Position numbers and translations under genes: made by a program. DNA of 64,000 bases, from the NCBI RefSeq assembly GCF_900142915.1, contig NZ_FRCM01000006.1, positions 549,705 through 613,704 on the forward strand, read 5' to 3'. Below are positions 8,129 to 17,044 of this stretch, piece after piece. The DNA is from Mucilaginibacter sp. OK098. GTDB lineage: Bacteria; Bacteroidota; Bacteroidia; Sphingobacteriales; Sphingobacteriaceae. Each line of letters starts with the position of its first letter. Position 1 is the first letter of the stretch. Under the pieces are notes generated by a model that made no database searches, was not told the DNA's origin, and saw only the letters and a list, made by a program, of their open reading frames with translations.

Positions 8129-11098
8129 ATGAAGCTTAGAAATTTACTTAAATTAAGCTGTCTCCTGCTGTTATGTTTTTTTGTTTTGCCCGCAATGGCT
8201 CAAAACAAAACAATTACCGGTAAAGTTACAGACTCAAAAGACGGATCAGCCATGCCCGGGGTATCCGTTGGTGTTAAAGGAACAACTATCGGTATTACTA
8301 CCGACACAAACGGGAGTTTCAGTTTATCCGTGCCGGCATCAGCAACTACACTAGTTTTTAGTTTTATCGGCTATGACAAGCAGGAAGTTGACATAACCGG
8401 AAAATCAACTGCTAATATTTCAATGATCTCTACCAGTACTTCACTTAATGAGGTGATAGTAGTGAGTGTGGGTTACGGTTCACAACGTAAAAAGGACTTG
8501 ACAGGTGCCGTATCAAACGTTGCCTCAAAAGATTTTAACCAGGGCGCTATTATTAATCCGCTTCAACAAATACAAGGTAAAGTAGCCGGTGTTGTTATTA
8601 TTGAAGGTAGCGGTGACCCGAATCAAAATGTAAGTATCCGCTTACGTGGGCAAACATCCATATCAGGCGACCAATCACCGCTGTTTGTAGTCGATGGTGT
8701 GCAATTGAACGACCCAAGTCAGTTTCAAAATATAGCACCAGGCGATATTGAATCATATGACGTATTGAAAGACGCATCAGCAACAGCTATTTATGGTTCG
8801 CGCGGCGCAAATGGTGTTATTATTGTAAACACAAAAAAAGGAAAAGCCGGCAGAACTGAAGTTACCTATAGCGGATATGTTAGCATGGCAAAGCAAGCTA
8901 AATATTTTGATTTACTAAATACATCTGAATATTTAGCGGCTGTTCCAAATGTAGCCAACAGGCCAACAGCCCAGAACGAGTCAGATGATGTTAATACTGA
9001 CTGGCAGCGGGCTATTAACCGTACAGCAGTAGTTCAAAGTCATAACCTCGCTATATCAGGCGGAACAAAGGATTTTAATTATCGTGCTTCATTAAACTAT
9101 CAAAACCAACCGGGTATTATCATCAATAGTGGTAAGCAACAATTGGGCATGAGGTTTAATGGCGAACAAAAGGCACTTGATGATAAACTGGACATTACGT
9201 TTGGTATCTCAAATGTTAACACCAACAGGAGCTTAACCAACCAGAGTGACCTTGGATATGTATTTAACGCCCTGCCAACTATACCGGTTAGATTACCTAA
9301 TGGCCAGTATAATGATTTTGGCGCCGGCTATAACGCTTATAACCCGGTTGAGTATTTAGCGGAAAAATACAACAAACATAATGAGTATTTGACCAATATA
9401 AATGCCACAGCTAATTACAGCATCCTTCCTGAACTTAAAGTTGGAGTTACCGGCTCTACGGTTCGTAATAATGTTCAAACGCATTATTTCCAGCCGTCAT
9501 TTGTTGCTCAAAACAGCCCAAGTAATGCTAATGATTATAATTACAATACCAACTCATATAGTGGCGATATACATGCAAGCTATGACAAAAAGTTTGGCAA
9601 ACATTCTATTTCAGTTGTTGCCGTTGCAGAAAAGGATGTATTTTATTATGATTACTTTTTTGCCGCTGCGCAGCAATTGCTGGTTCCTGAAGGCTTAGAC
9701 AATAACCTTGGCACCGGAATTTCGCCGGTTGCAGTACCTATTGGCTCATATAAGGAAGAATATCAGTTAAGCTCATTGCTTGGCCGTGTAAATTACAACT
9801 ATGATGGCCGTTTTTATGCCACAGCATCTATCCGTAATGACCGTTCAAGTAAGTTTGGTGCAAATTTTCAATCGGCATACTTCCCGGCATTTGACCTTGC
9901 TTATCGCTTAAAACGTGATTTGCTTAATAATGTTGAATGGATAAATGATTTAAAGCTTCGGGTAGGATTTGGTGAAACCGGTAATCAAAACCCTATTGGT
10001 CCTTATAGCAGCTTAGCACTGGTTGCACCGGGTAATAAATATTATGATGGCGCCAGCGGCAACTATCCTTCGAGCTATGCCCCTAACCAAAATGCAAACC
10101 CATATTTAAAATGGGAAACCAGGGTAGGCAGAAACATAGGTTTAGATTTTTCGTTATTTAATGACCGCTTAACCGGCGACCTTAACTATTATAATGATAA
10201 AACAAAAAACCTGCTGTTTAGCAGTACAGTACCTCAACCTCCCAATTTAGTAAGTACTACTTTTTCAAACGTTGGTACCTTAACTAATAAGGGTTTGGAA
10301 ATTGCACTTACAGGCAAGATCCTGACCGGTAGCGGAGTTAACTGGACAGCATCAGGAAATATTAACTTTGTAAAAACCAAGATTGCTAATCTATCAGGTA
10401 CACTGGCTGACGGAACAAAGGTAAATACCAGTTTCCTTGACGTAGGTAATGCACAAGGCCAGGGTTTAAGCTCAACAGCCATAACCCGTTTTGTACCCGG
10501 ATACGCACCTTATGTATTTTACCTGCCCCATTCTACGGGTGCGAACGCCCAGGGAGTTGAGACTTTTGACGGAAAAACCCTTGCAGAATATCCCGGCAAC
10601 ATCCCTCCGAGCCATTATATTGACCCTAGCCCTAAGTTTAACTACGGTATAAATAACAACTTTAGTTATAAAAACTGGAGCCTCGGTTTCTTCCTGCGCG
10701 GTGTTTATGGTACAAAAATATTTAACAACACCTTGTTAGACTATGAAACCATTACCCGCTTACCATCAACCAATACTACCCGTGCTGCATTAACCAACGG
10801 TGTAAAAAGTGCACCAACACAATCAGACAGATGGCTGGAAGGTGCGTCATACTTAAGACTGGATAACGCTTCATTGGGCTATACCTTTGATCATATTAAA
10901 GGAGTTAACTCTATAAGGGTTTATATAGCGGCTAATAATCTTTTCATAATTACGAAATACAGAGGCTTAGACCCGGAAGTTGATATTGCTCCTAATAATA
11001 ACCCTAATCAAAATTATATTGATGCAGATTACGGTGGCTTTGCCTATTATCCAAAAACCAGGACATTTACATTCGGTACAAATGTTTCATTTAAATAG
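8129..11098 (+). CDS. SusC/RagA family TonB-linked outer membrane protein
   Basis: A 989-aa outer membrane nutrient importer. It has a signal peptide (about 1-25), a carboxypeptidase-regulatory-like beta-sandwich (about 28-115, GKVTDSKDGSAMPGVSV), the SusC hallmark (SLNEVIVVSVGYGSQRKKDL), a plug (about 125-230, LFVVDGVQLND, ATAIYGSRGANGV) and a 22-strand-type barrel to a C-terminal aromatic strand (TFGTNVSFK). It imports oligomers with the SusD lipoprotein encoded 32 bases downstream. There is no N-terminal STN signalling domain, so control is not by a FecI/FecR-type cascade. The substrate is not readable, but the nearby GH65 and DUF1080 genes point to a glycan or glycoside. Confidence 0.95.
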   Translation: MKLRNLLKLSCLLLLCFFVLPAMAQNKTITGKVTDSKDGSAMPGVSVGVKGTTIGITTDTNGSFSLSVPASATTLVFSFIGYDKQEVDITGKSTANISMISTSTSLNEVIVVSVGYGSQRKKDLTGAVSNVASKDFNQGAIINPLQQIQGKVAGVVIIEGSGDPNQNVSIRLRGQTSISGDQSPLFVVDGVQLNDPSQFQNIAPGDIESYDVLKDASATAIYGSRGANGVIIVNTKKGKAGRTEVTYSGYVSMAKQAKYFDLLNTSEYLAAVPNVANRPTAQNESDDVNTDWQRAINRTAVVQSHNLAISGGTKDFNYRASLNYQNQPGIIINSGKQQLGMRFNGEQKALDDKLDITFGISNVNTNRSLTNQSDLGYVFNALPTIPVRLPNGQYNDFGAGYNAYNPVEYLAEKYNKHNEYLTNINATANYSILPELKVGVTGSTVRNNVQTHYFQPSFVAQNSPSNANDYNYNTNSYSGDIHASYDKKFGKHSISVVAVAEKDVFYYDYFFAAAQQLLVPEGLDNNLGTGISPVAVPIGSYKEEYQLSSLLGRVNYNYDGRFYATASIRNDRSSKFGANFQSAYFPAFDLAYRLKRDLLNNVEWINDLKLRVGFGETGNQNPIGPYSSLALVAPGNKYYDGASGNYPSSYAPNQNANPYLKWETRVGRNIGLDFSLFNDRLTGDLNYYNDKTKNLLFSSTVPQPPNLVSTTFSNVGTLTNKGLEIALTGKILTGSGVNWTASGNINFVKTKIANLSGTLADGTKVNTSFLDVGNAQGQGLSSTAITRFVPGYAPYVFYLPHSTGANAQGVETFDGKTLAEYPGNIPPSHYIDPSPKFNYGINNNFSYKNWSLGFFLRGVYGTKIFNNTLLDYETITRLPSTNTTRAALTNGVKSAPTQSDRWLEGASYLRLDNASLGYTFDHIKGVNSIRVYIAANNLFIITKYRGLDPEVDIAPNNNPNQNYIDADYGGFAYYPKTRTFTFGTNVSFK

Positions 11099-11130
11099 TA
11101 TCGGTTTTATTAAAATTTAATTTAAAAGAG

Positions 11131-12651
11131 ATGAAAAGTAAAAAAATATTAAGCCTGTTCGTGGTCATAATGGCGGGTACTATACTCACACAATCCTGCA
11201 AAAAGCTTGATCAAAATGTCTATAGCGTTGTACCAATCCAAAATTTCTATCAAACCCCCTCAGAAATAGCTGCAGGTTTGGCGCCCGCTTATACAGCTTT
11301 AACACCATTGCAAACAGAAAATGTTTTCCAGCTGAACGAAGCTTCAACTGATGAAATGGTAATTCCAACACGAGGCAATGACTGGTATGATGGCGGGGAG
11401 CACACCCAGCTTTGGCTACATACGGTTGATGCTAATAACGCCAATGATAATGGTGGATGGCAGGACCTAAGTAACGGTATAACCAAATGTAATTTTATTA
11501 TAAATATCATAAATGGTTTAGCTACCAAACCTTCAAACTCGGCTGCGCTTATAGCAGAGATCAGTGTTTTGAGAGATTATTATACATTTTTATTTACTGA
11601 CCTTTATGGTAACGTTCCATTGGTAACAACCTATAGCGCAACTGCAAGTTTAGCACCTGTAAAAAGGTCTGACATTTATGCTTACCTGGTTTCTGATCTG
11701 CAAAAAAATGTCCCTTTATTATCAACTGATAATGCCGCAAGCAATCCGGCTATTTATGGCCATTTTAACCAATGGGCCGGCTATATGCTGTTGGCAAAGT
11801 TGTATTTAAATGCCCAGGTATATACAGGCACTGCTGATTGGGCAAATGCGTTGAAATATTCGCAAATGGTTATCGACTCAAAAAAGTACAGCCTGCAGCC
11901 TAACTTCTTTGATAACTTCACCTACACTAATCGTGGTTCGGTTGAAAACATTTTTACCATTCCTTTTAACTATCCGCTTATAAAAGGTAACGTTATACAG
12001 ATGTATACGCTTAATTACAATAACAACCTAACGTTTAACTTAACCGGCCAGCCTTATAACGGTTTTTGTGCGCCAACCGCTTTCTACCAATCATTTAGTG
12101 ATGGTGATTTGCGTAAAAAAATGTGGCTGGTTGGTCAGCAATATACTGCCGCCGGTGCACCAATAGTGGGCACAGTGCTTAGTAAGTATGTAAAAGAGTT
12201 AAGCAACCCTGCAGATAGCTTTAAGTACGCAGGTGTTCGCAGTGTAAAATATCAACCCCAGCCAGGTACAGGCGGCGATGGTACAAGCAATGATGGCGTT
12301 AGATTTCGCCTTGCAGATGCTTATATGATGGCTGCTGAGGCCAAATTGCAGACAGGGGATGTTGCAGGTGCTATCATTAATGTAAATTTAATAAGAGCAA
12401 GAGCTGGTTTGGCGGGAGTAACAACCTTAACCCTTGATGATATGCTTGCCGAACGCGGCAGGGAGTTTGCATGGGAAGGCTGGAGAAGAAATGACCTGAT
12501 AAGGTTTGAAGTTGCGACAGGAACTAAATATTATACAGGAGCAAGGGTACCAGGAAAACTGGCAGATGGTGATACCCATACCTTTCTTTTCCCTATACCA
12601 CAACCACAAAGAAATACGAACCCTTTATTGGTTCAAAATCCTGGTTATTAA
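11131..12651 (+). CDS. RagB/SusD family surface lipoprotein
   Basis: A 506-aa lipoprotein with lipobox cysteine C23 (ILTQSCKKLDQ). The helical TPR scaffold of SusD is visible (region LLAKLYLNAQVYTG, MAAEAKLQTGD). The C-terminal family motif is MLAERGREFAWEGWRRNDLIRF, followed by FPIPQPQRNTNPLL. It caps the SusC barrel and captures substrate at the cell surface. It is co-transcribed with SusC and followed by a UUCG-loop terminator, so the SusCD pair can be made as its own transcript. Confidence 0.95.
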   Translation: MKSKKILSLFVVIMAGTILTQSCKKLDQNVYSVVPIQNFYQTPSEIAAGLAPAYTALTPLQTENVFQLNEASTDEMVIPTRGNDWYDGGEHTQLWLHTVDANNANDNGGWQDLSNGITKCNFIINIINGLATKPSNSAALIAEISVLRDYYTFLFTDLYGNVPLVTTYSATASLAPVKRSDIYAYLVSDLQKNVPLLSTDNAASNPAIYGHFNQWAGYMLLAKLYLNAQVYTGTADWANALKYSQMVIDSKKYSLQPNFFDNFTYTNRGSVENIFTIPFNYPLIKGNVIQMYTLNYNNNLTFNLTGQPYNGFCAPTAFYQSFSDGDLRKKMWLVGQQYTAAGAPIVGTVLSKYVKELSNPADSFKYAGVRSVKYQPQPGTGGDGTSNDGVRFRLADAYMMAAEAKLQTGDVAGAIINVNLIRARAGLAGVTTLTLDDMLAERGREFAWEGWRRNDLIRFEVATGTKYYTGARVPGKLADGDTHTFLFPIPQPQRNTNPLLVQNPGY

Positions 12652-12677
12652 TTTAATAATTGGATTCTTTTACAGAT

Positions 12678-12713
12678 ACAAAAATGGAATGGCTTCGGCT
12701 GTTCCATTTTTGT
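12678..12713 (+). terminator. Terminator after SusD with UUCG-type loop
   Basis: A 12-bp perfect stem (ACAAAAATGGAA with TTCCATTTTTGT) encloses an inner GC-TTCG-GC tetraloop, 27 bases after the SusD stop. The T-rich right arm serves as the tail. It separates SusCD from the genes that follow. Confidence 0.8.
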
Positions 12714-12783
12714 TTAAACAGTTTAACATATTGCAAACCGCCTGTTAATTATATTAGTACATTTAGCGAAAGCTGACCTGGAA

Positions 12784-13716
12784 ATGAAAAGATTAGTGCT
12801 ATTAAGTTTATTGTTAATTATTTTAATTGCGGCGCTCATAATTCCTTTTAATAAACAGGTTACCATAAAAATCAATGCATCGTATTTTAATTGTTATCAG
12901 CAATTATTTACACCGGGAAACTGGAAAAAGTGGCAACCGGATATTAACAAAGATTCCTCCGCATACAAAGAGAATCTTAGTTCAAACGGATTTAGAATTG
13001 ACATTTCAGGGAAACATTTTCTAGTAAAGAAGCAGGATAGTTATAACCTGTTGGTTACCCGGGTAACCGACAATAACAAGCTAAATTACAGTTTCACAAT
13101 TATTCCGGATTCAAAGGGCTTAACAACAACCGTTGCTGTTACCTTTAAAGTTAACGGACTTGCCTGTTTAATGAAAATTTTCAAAGATGATGATCTGAAC
13201 AATACTGGTATAACCAGTTTTAAAAATTACATGGAAGATGTAAGGCTCTATTACGGCTTTTTGATTAAAAGGGAACAAACACCCGAAAAAATGGTAGCTG
13301 TAAAAAGAAGTACATTTTTAAAAAGCGACCTGTACAGGCAAAGTAACATGATGCAGGCTAAACTAAATGATTTTGTTTCGCAAAATCATTTAAAGGTTGT
13401 TTATCCCCTGCAACTGCAGTATGTTTCGCATAAAGGTGATTCGCTGCAAATACTTATGGGGCTGCCGGTAAATAAGAAGGTTGCGATTATTAATAACAGC
13501 ATTGAATATATGAATATGCCACGTGGTAAAATATTGGCTGGCTATTTTAAAGGAATCTACAAGGACAAGGAAAAGCTATATAAAGCAATGCAGATGTATA
13601 TGAATGATAATTACATTCACCCGATGATATTTCCTTTTGAAAGATTTGAAAACAATAAATTGCCCACCAGTGATACCACATTGGTTGAGATGCAGGTGAT
13701 GATACCCTATATGTAA
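12784..13716 (+). CDS. Membrane-anchored SRPBCC plus GyrI-like effector-binding protein
   Basis: A 310-aa protein with an N-terminal membrane anchor (about 4-22), then an SRPBCC/START-like fold (about 25-150; NWKKWQPDI is typical of the polyketide-cyclase branch), then a GyrI-like AraC-effector-binding region (about 165-310; ends EMQVMIPYM). This combination is common in Bacteroidota and usually unassigned. It lies between SusD and the giant FG-GAP lipoprotein, which starts 22 bases downstream. It probably binds a small hydrophobic ligand at the inner membrane; the ligand is unknown. Confidence 0.7.
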   Translation: MKRLVLLSLLLIILIAALIIPFNKQVTIKINASYFNCYQQLFTPGNWKKWQPDINKDSSAYKENLSSNGFRIDISGKHFLVKKQDSYNLLVTRVTDNNKLNYSFTIIPDSKGLTTTVAVTFKVNGLACLMKIFKDDDLNNTGITSFKNYMEDVRLYYGFLIKREQTPEKMVAVKRSTFLKSDLYRQSNMMQAKLNDFVSQNHLKVVYPLQLQYVSHKGDSLQILMGLPVNKKVAIINNSIEYMNMPRGKILAGYFKGIYKDKEKLYKAMQMYMNDNYIHPMIFPFERFENNKLPTSDTTLVEMQVMIPYM

Positions 13717-13738
13717 TAATTACTATTGAGATAAGGCT

Positions 13739-16700
13739 ATGATAATGCGTTTAAAAAAACACCTGTTAATTGTAATCACAGTTGCTTTATGCCTGGCCGC
13801 ATCCTCCTGCAAAAAAAATCAGCCATCGCCTCCCCCGTTATTTCAATCGCTCCCCTCCTCTCAAACCAATATTCATTTTTTAAACCGCATCAGCGATAAT
13901 GACAAGCCAGGAATTTTAGATTACCTGTATTATTACAACGGCGGCGGGGTTGCTATCGGTGATATTAACAATGACGGTTTGCCCGATATTTTTTTTACAG
14001 CTAATAAAAAAGGCGGCAACAAGCTTTACTTAAATAAAGGCAATTACCAGTTTGAAGACATCACCCAAAAAGCAGGCGTTGCCGGTACTGCAGATTGGAG
14101 CACCGGCGTAACCATGGCCGACGTAAACAATGATGGCTATCTTGATATTTACGTATGCGCAGTAGCCGGTAAGCTTGGGCTTAAAGGGCATAACATGTTG
14201 TACATTAATAACCATGATGGCACCTTTACTGAAAGATCGGCTGCGTATGGGCTTGATTTTTCAGGCTTCTCAACGCAGGCGGCATTTTTTGACTATAACC
14301 ACGATGGATTGCTGGATTGTTTTTTGCTCAACCAGTCGGACCATTCTGTTTCTATGTATGGTGACACTTCATCCAGGCATATTGCCAATAAGCTGGCCGG
14401 CAGCAGGCTTTATATGAACCAGAAAGGGCATTTTGTTGATGCTACCGCCAGCTCAGGCATCTATAGCAGCGCCCTGGGATACGGACTTGGCCTTGCCATT
14501 GGTGACATTAACAATGACGGATGGGATGATATTTATGTGGGGAATGATTTTCACGAAAACGATTATTACTACATCAACAACCACAACGGCACATTTACAG
14601 AGTCCGGAGCTAAACACTTTAACCATTACAGCAGGTTTAGCATGGGTAATGACCTTGCCGATTTTAACAATGATGGTCAGCTGGATTTGGTAACCCTTGA
14701 TATGCTGCCCGCGGATGAAAAAACACTAAAAAGCTATGGCGCCGATGAGTCATACGATCAGTACCGGTTTAAAATTTCAAAAAACGGTTTTCAAAATCAA
14801 TACTCGCGCAATTGCCTGCAGAAAAACATGGGCAATGGCGAGGCTTTTAGCGAAGTAGGCCTGATGAACGGCATTGCCGCAACTGACTGGAGCTGGAGCC
14901 CCTTATTGGCCGATTTTGATAACGACGGAATAAAAGACCTGTTTATTGCCAATGGCATAAAACGGCGCGCGCTGGATATGGATTATGTAGCTTTTGTATC
15001 TAACGATCAAATTCAGGGTTTATTAAACAGCAGCGGCGGGGCAGATAGCCTGGTGCTGGACAAAATGCCTCCCGGCGCTGTGCATAGCTACCTGTACAAA
15101 GGCACCAAAACCGAAAAATTTGAAGATAAAAGCGCCGACTGGGGCTTTACTGAACCCGGCCTGGCAAGCGGCGCCGCCTACGCCGATCTGAATAATGATG
15201 GCAAGCTCGACCTGGTGGTGAACAACGTAAATCATGAAGCCAGCATCTATAAAAACACATCGAAAAGCAGCAATTACATTACCCTCGGTTTTACTGGGAA
15301 ACAGGACAACCATTTTGGTATCGGCACTAAAGCATACGTGTTTTGCGGTGGCCAAATGCAATATGAGCAACTGATGCTTACCCGTGGGTTTCAGTCGTCG
15401 GTTGATGCGCGGTTACATTTTGGGCTGGGTAATTATAAAAAAATTGACAGCATTTTGCTTGTCTGGCCTAATCAAACTTACCAGGTTTTAAAAGCTGTAA
15501 AAACGAACCAGGTTTTAAACATCAGTCAAGCCAATGCCAAAGGAACGTTTTCATATGCCGCATTCTTCCCGCCAAAAAAACCAATATTTAAAGAGGTTAC
15601 CAGGGAGATGCAGGTAAGCTGGAAGCATAAGGAAGACTACTTTGTCGACTTTAACCAGCAGCCGCTGATCCCGCACATGCTCTCGGCCGAAGGGCCAAGG
15701 ATGGCAGTTGCCGATGTGGATCATGATGGGTTGGAGGATTTTTATGTTTGTGGTGCAAAAGGTCAGTCTGGCGCGTTGTTTATTCAAACAAAAAGCGGTG
15801 GGTTTAAACAATCACCTCAACCAGCCTTTATTACCGATAGCTTAAGCGAGGATGTTGATGCAGTGTTTGCCGATGTAAATAATGACGGCTTTCCTGATCT
15901 TTATGTAGTTAGCGGTGGAAATGAGGCAACCAATGGCTCCCCGGAATTAGCCGACAGGCTTTATTTAAACGATGGCAAAGGTCATTTTACAAGATCAGCC
16001 AATATTCCCGACATCAGGCTTAACAAAGCTGCCGTTGCGGTTGCAGATGTTAATCATGACGGCTACCCTGACTTTTTTATAGCCGGTGCGCCGGAAGCAG
16101 GTAAGTTTGGCGGAATCCCGGAATCGTATTTATTGATGAATGATGGGAAAGGTCATTTCCAAAAAGCAGCTATTCCTGAAGAATTAAAACATGCAGGGAT
16201 GATCCGATCCGCTGTATTTGCTGATTTGGATAATGATGGCTGGCCCGACCTTGTGGTGGCCGGGGAATGGATGCCGGTAAAAATATTTATGAATAAAAAA
16301 GGCAAGCTGGTGCAAAGCCGCCAACCTGCTATGGATAAACTAAGCGGCTGGTGGCAAAAAGTTGTGCTTGCCGATGTGGATGGTGACGGTATGATTGATA
16401 TCCTGGCCGGTAACTATGGTTTAAACTCCAAGCTAAAACCAACGGAAGAAAATCCGGTAAAACTCTTTCTGTCAGATCTTGATAAAAATGGCACTGTTGA
16501 CCCTTTGCTGACTTACAGCATAGCGCAGCAGGATTATACGTTTTTAGGTAAAGGAGATCTTGAAAGGCAAGTGCCACTGATAAAAAAGAAGTTTTTGTAC
16601 TACCATGATTTTGCCGGTAAAACGGTTAATGAAATTTTCGGCGACTCGTTAAATAAGGATAAATTTTTAAAAGTACAGTCGTTTAAATCGGGTGTATTCT

Positions 16701-17044
16701 TTAACAAGGGGAACGGTGTGTTTGAGTTTAAAGCTTTTCCGGCTTCGGTGCAATCTGCGCCTTTGTTTGCCTTTGGCACGTTTACTTTACCCAATGCAAC
16801 CGGCATACTAGCAGGCGGCAACTTTAGCGGCACTTTACCTTATGAAGGGATTTATGATGCGGATTATGGCGATATTTTAGCCGTTGACAAGCAAAGATTG
16901 CTCAAAAGCATTTCTTCTGTTTCGGGCGGATTTTTATTGCGCGGAGAGGTAAGGGATATTAAAACTATAAAAACAGCAAGCGGCAACATCTATGTGGTTG
17001 CGTTTAATAACAAAGAGATCAGGTTTTTTAAACAGGTGAATTAA
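13739..17044 (+). CDS. VCBS/FG-GAP repeat lipoprotein with ASPIC/UnbV domain
   Basis: A 1101-aa lipoprotein (lipobox cysteine C24 in LAASSCKKN). It carries about a dozen Asp-rich FG-GAP calcium loops of the form (A/V)DxNxDGxxD, for example GDINNDGLPD, ADVNNDGYLD, ADFDNDGIKD and ADVDGDGMID. Between about 515 and 585 lies an ASPIC/UnbV domain (FGIGTKAYV to LLVWPNQTYQVL). These make integrin-alpha-like beta-propellers at the outer surface. The stop codon overlaps the next ATG by one base, so it is translationally coupled to the GH65 enzyme and may help position it or bind its polymer. ATG codons occur at residues 1 and 3. Confidence 0.92.
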   Translation: MIMRLKKHLLIVITVALCLAASSCKKNQPSPPPLFQSLPSSQTNIHFLNRISDNDKPGILDYLYYYNGGGVAIGDINNDGLPDIFFTANKKGGNKLYLNKGNYQFEDITQKAGVAGTADWSTGVTMADVNNDGYLDIYVCAVAGKLGLKGHNMLYINNHDGTFTERSAAYGLDFSGFSTQAAFFDYNHDGLLDCFLLNQSDHSVSMYGDTSSRHIANKLAGSRLYMNQKGHFVDATASSGIYSSALGYGLGLAIGDINNDGWDDIYVGNDFHENDYYYINNHNGTFTESGAKHFNHYSRFSMGNDLADFNNDGQLDLVTLDMLPADEKTLKSYGADESYDQYRFKISKNGFQNQYSRNCLQKNMGNGEAFSEVGLMNGIAATDWSWSPLLADFDNDGIKDLFIANGIKRRALDMDYVAFVSNDQIQGLLNSSGGADSLVLDKMPPGAVHSYLYKGTKTEKFEDKSADWGFTEPGLASGAAYADLNNDGKLDLVVNNVNHEASIYKNTSKSSNYITLGFTGKQDNHFGIGTKAYVFCGGQMQYEQLMLTRGFQSSVDARLHFGLGNYKKIDSILLVWPNQTYQVLKAVKTNQVLNISQANAKGTFSYAAFFPPKKPIFKEVTREMQVSWKHKEDYFVDFNQQPLIPHMLSAEGPRMAVADVDHDGLEDFYVCGAKGQSGALFIQTKSGGFKQSPQPAFITDSLSEDVDAVFADVNNDGFPDLYVVSGGNEATNGSPELADRLYLNDGKGHFTRSANIPDIRLNKAAVAVADVNHDGYPDFFIAGAPEAGKFGGIPESYLLMNDGKGHFQKAAIPEELKHAGMIRSAVFADLDNDGWPDLVVAGEWMPVKIFMNKKGKLVQSRQPAMDKLSGWWQKVVLADVDGDGMIDILAGNYGLNSKLKPTEENPVKLFLSDLDKNGTVDPLLTYSIAQQDYTFLGKGDLERQVPLIKKKFLYYHDFAGKTVNEIFGDSLNKDKFLKVQSFKSGVFFNKGNGVFEFKAFPASVQSAPLFAFGTFTLPNATGILAGGNFSGTLPYEGIYDADYGDILAVDKQRLLKSISSVSGGFLLRGEVRDIKTIKTASGNIYVVAFNNKEIRFFKQVN

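Noticed and set aside
13900..16500. Repeated Asp-rich DNA blocks as a tandem repeat or CRISPR-like array
   Set aside because: They encode FG-GAP calcium loops and diverge at DNA level; no constant repeat with spacers.
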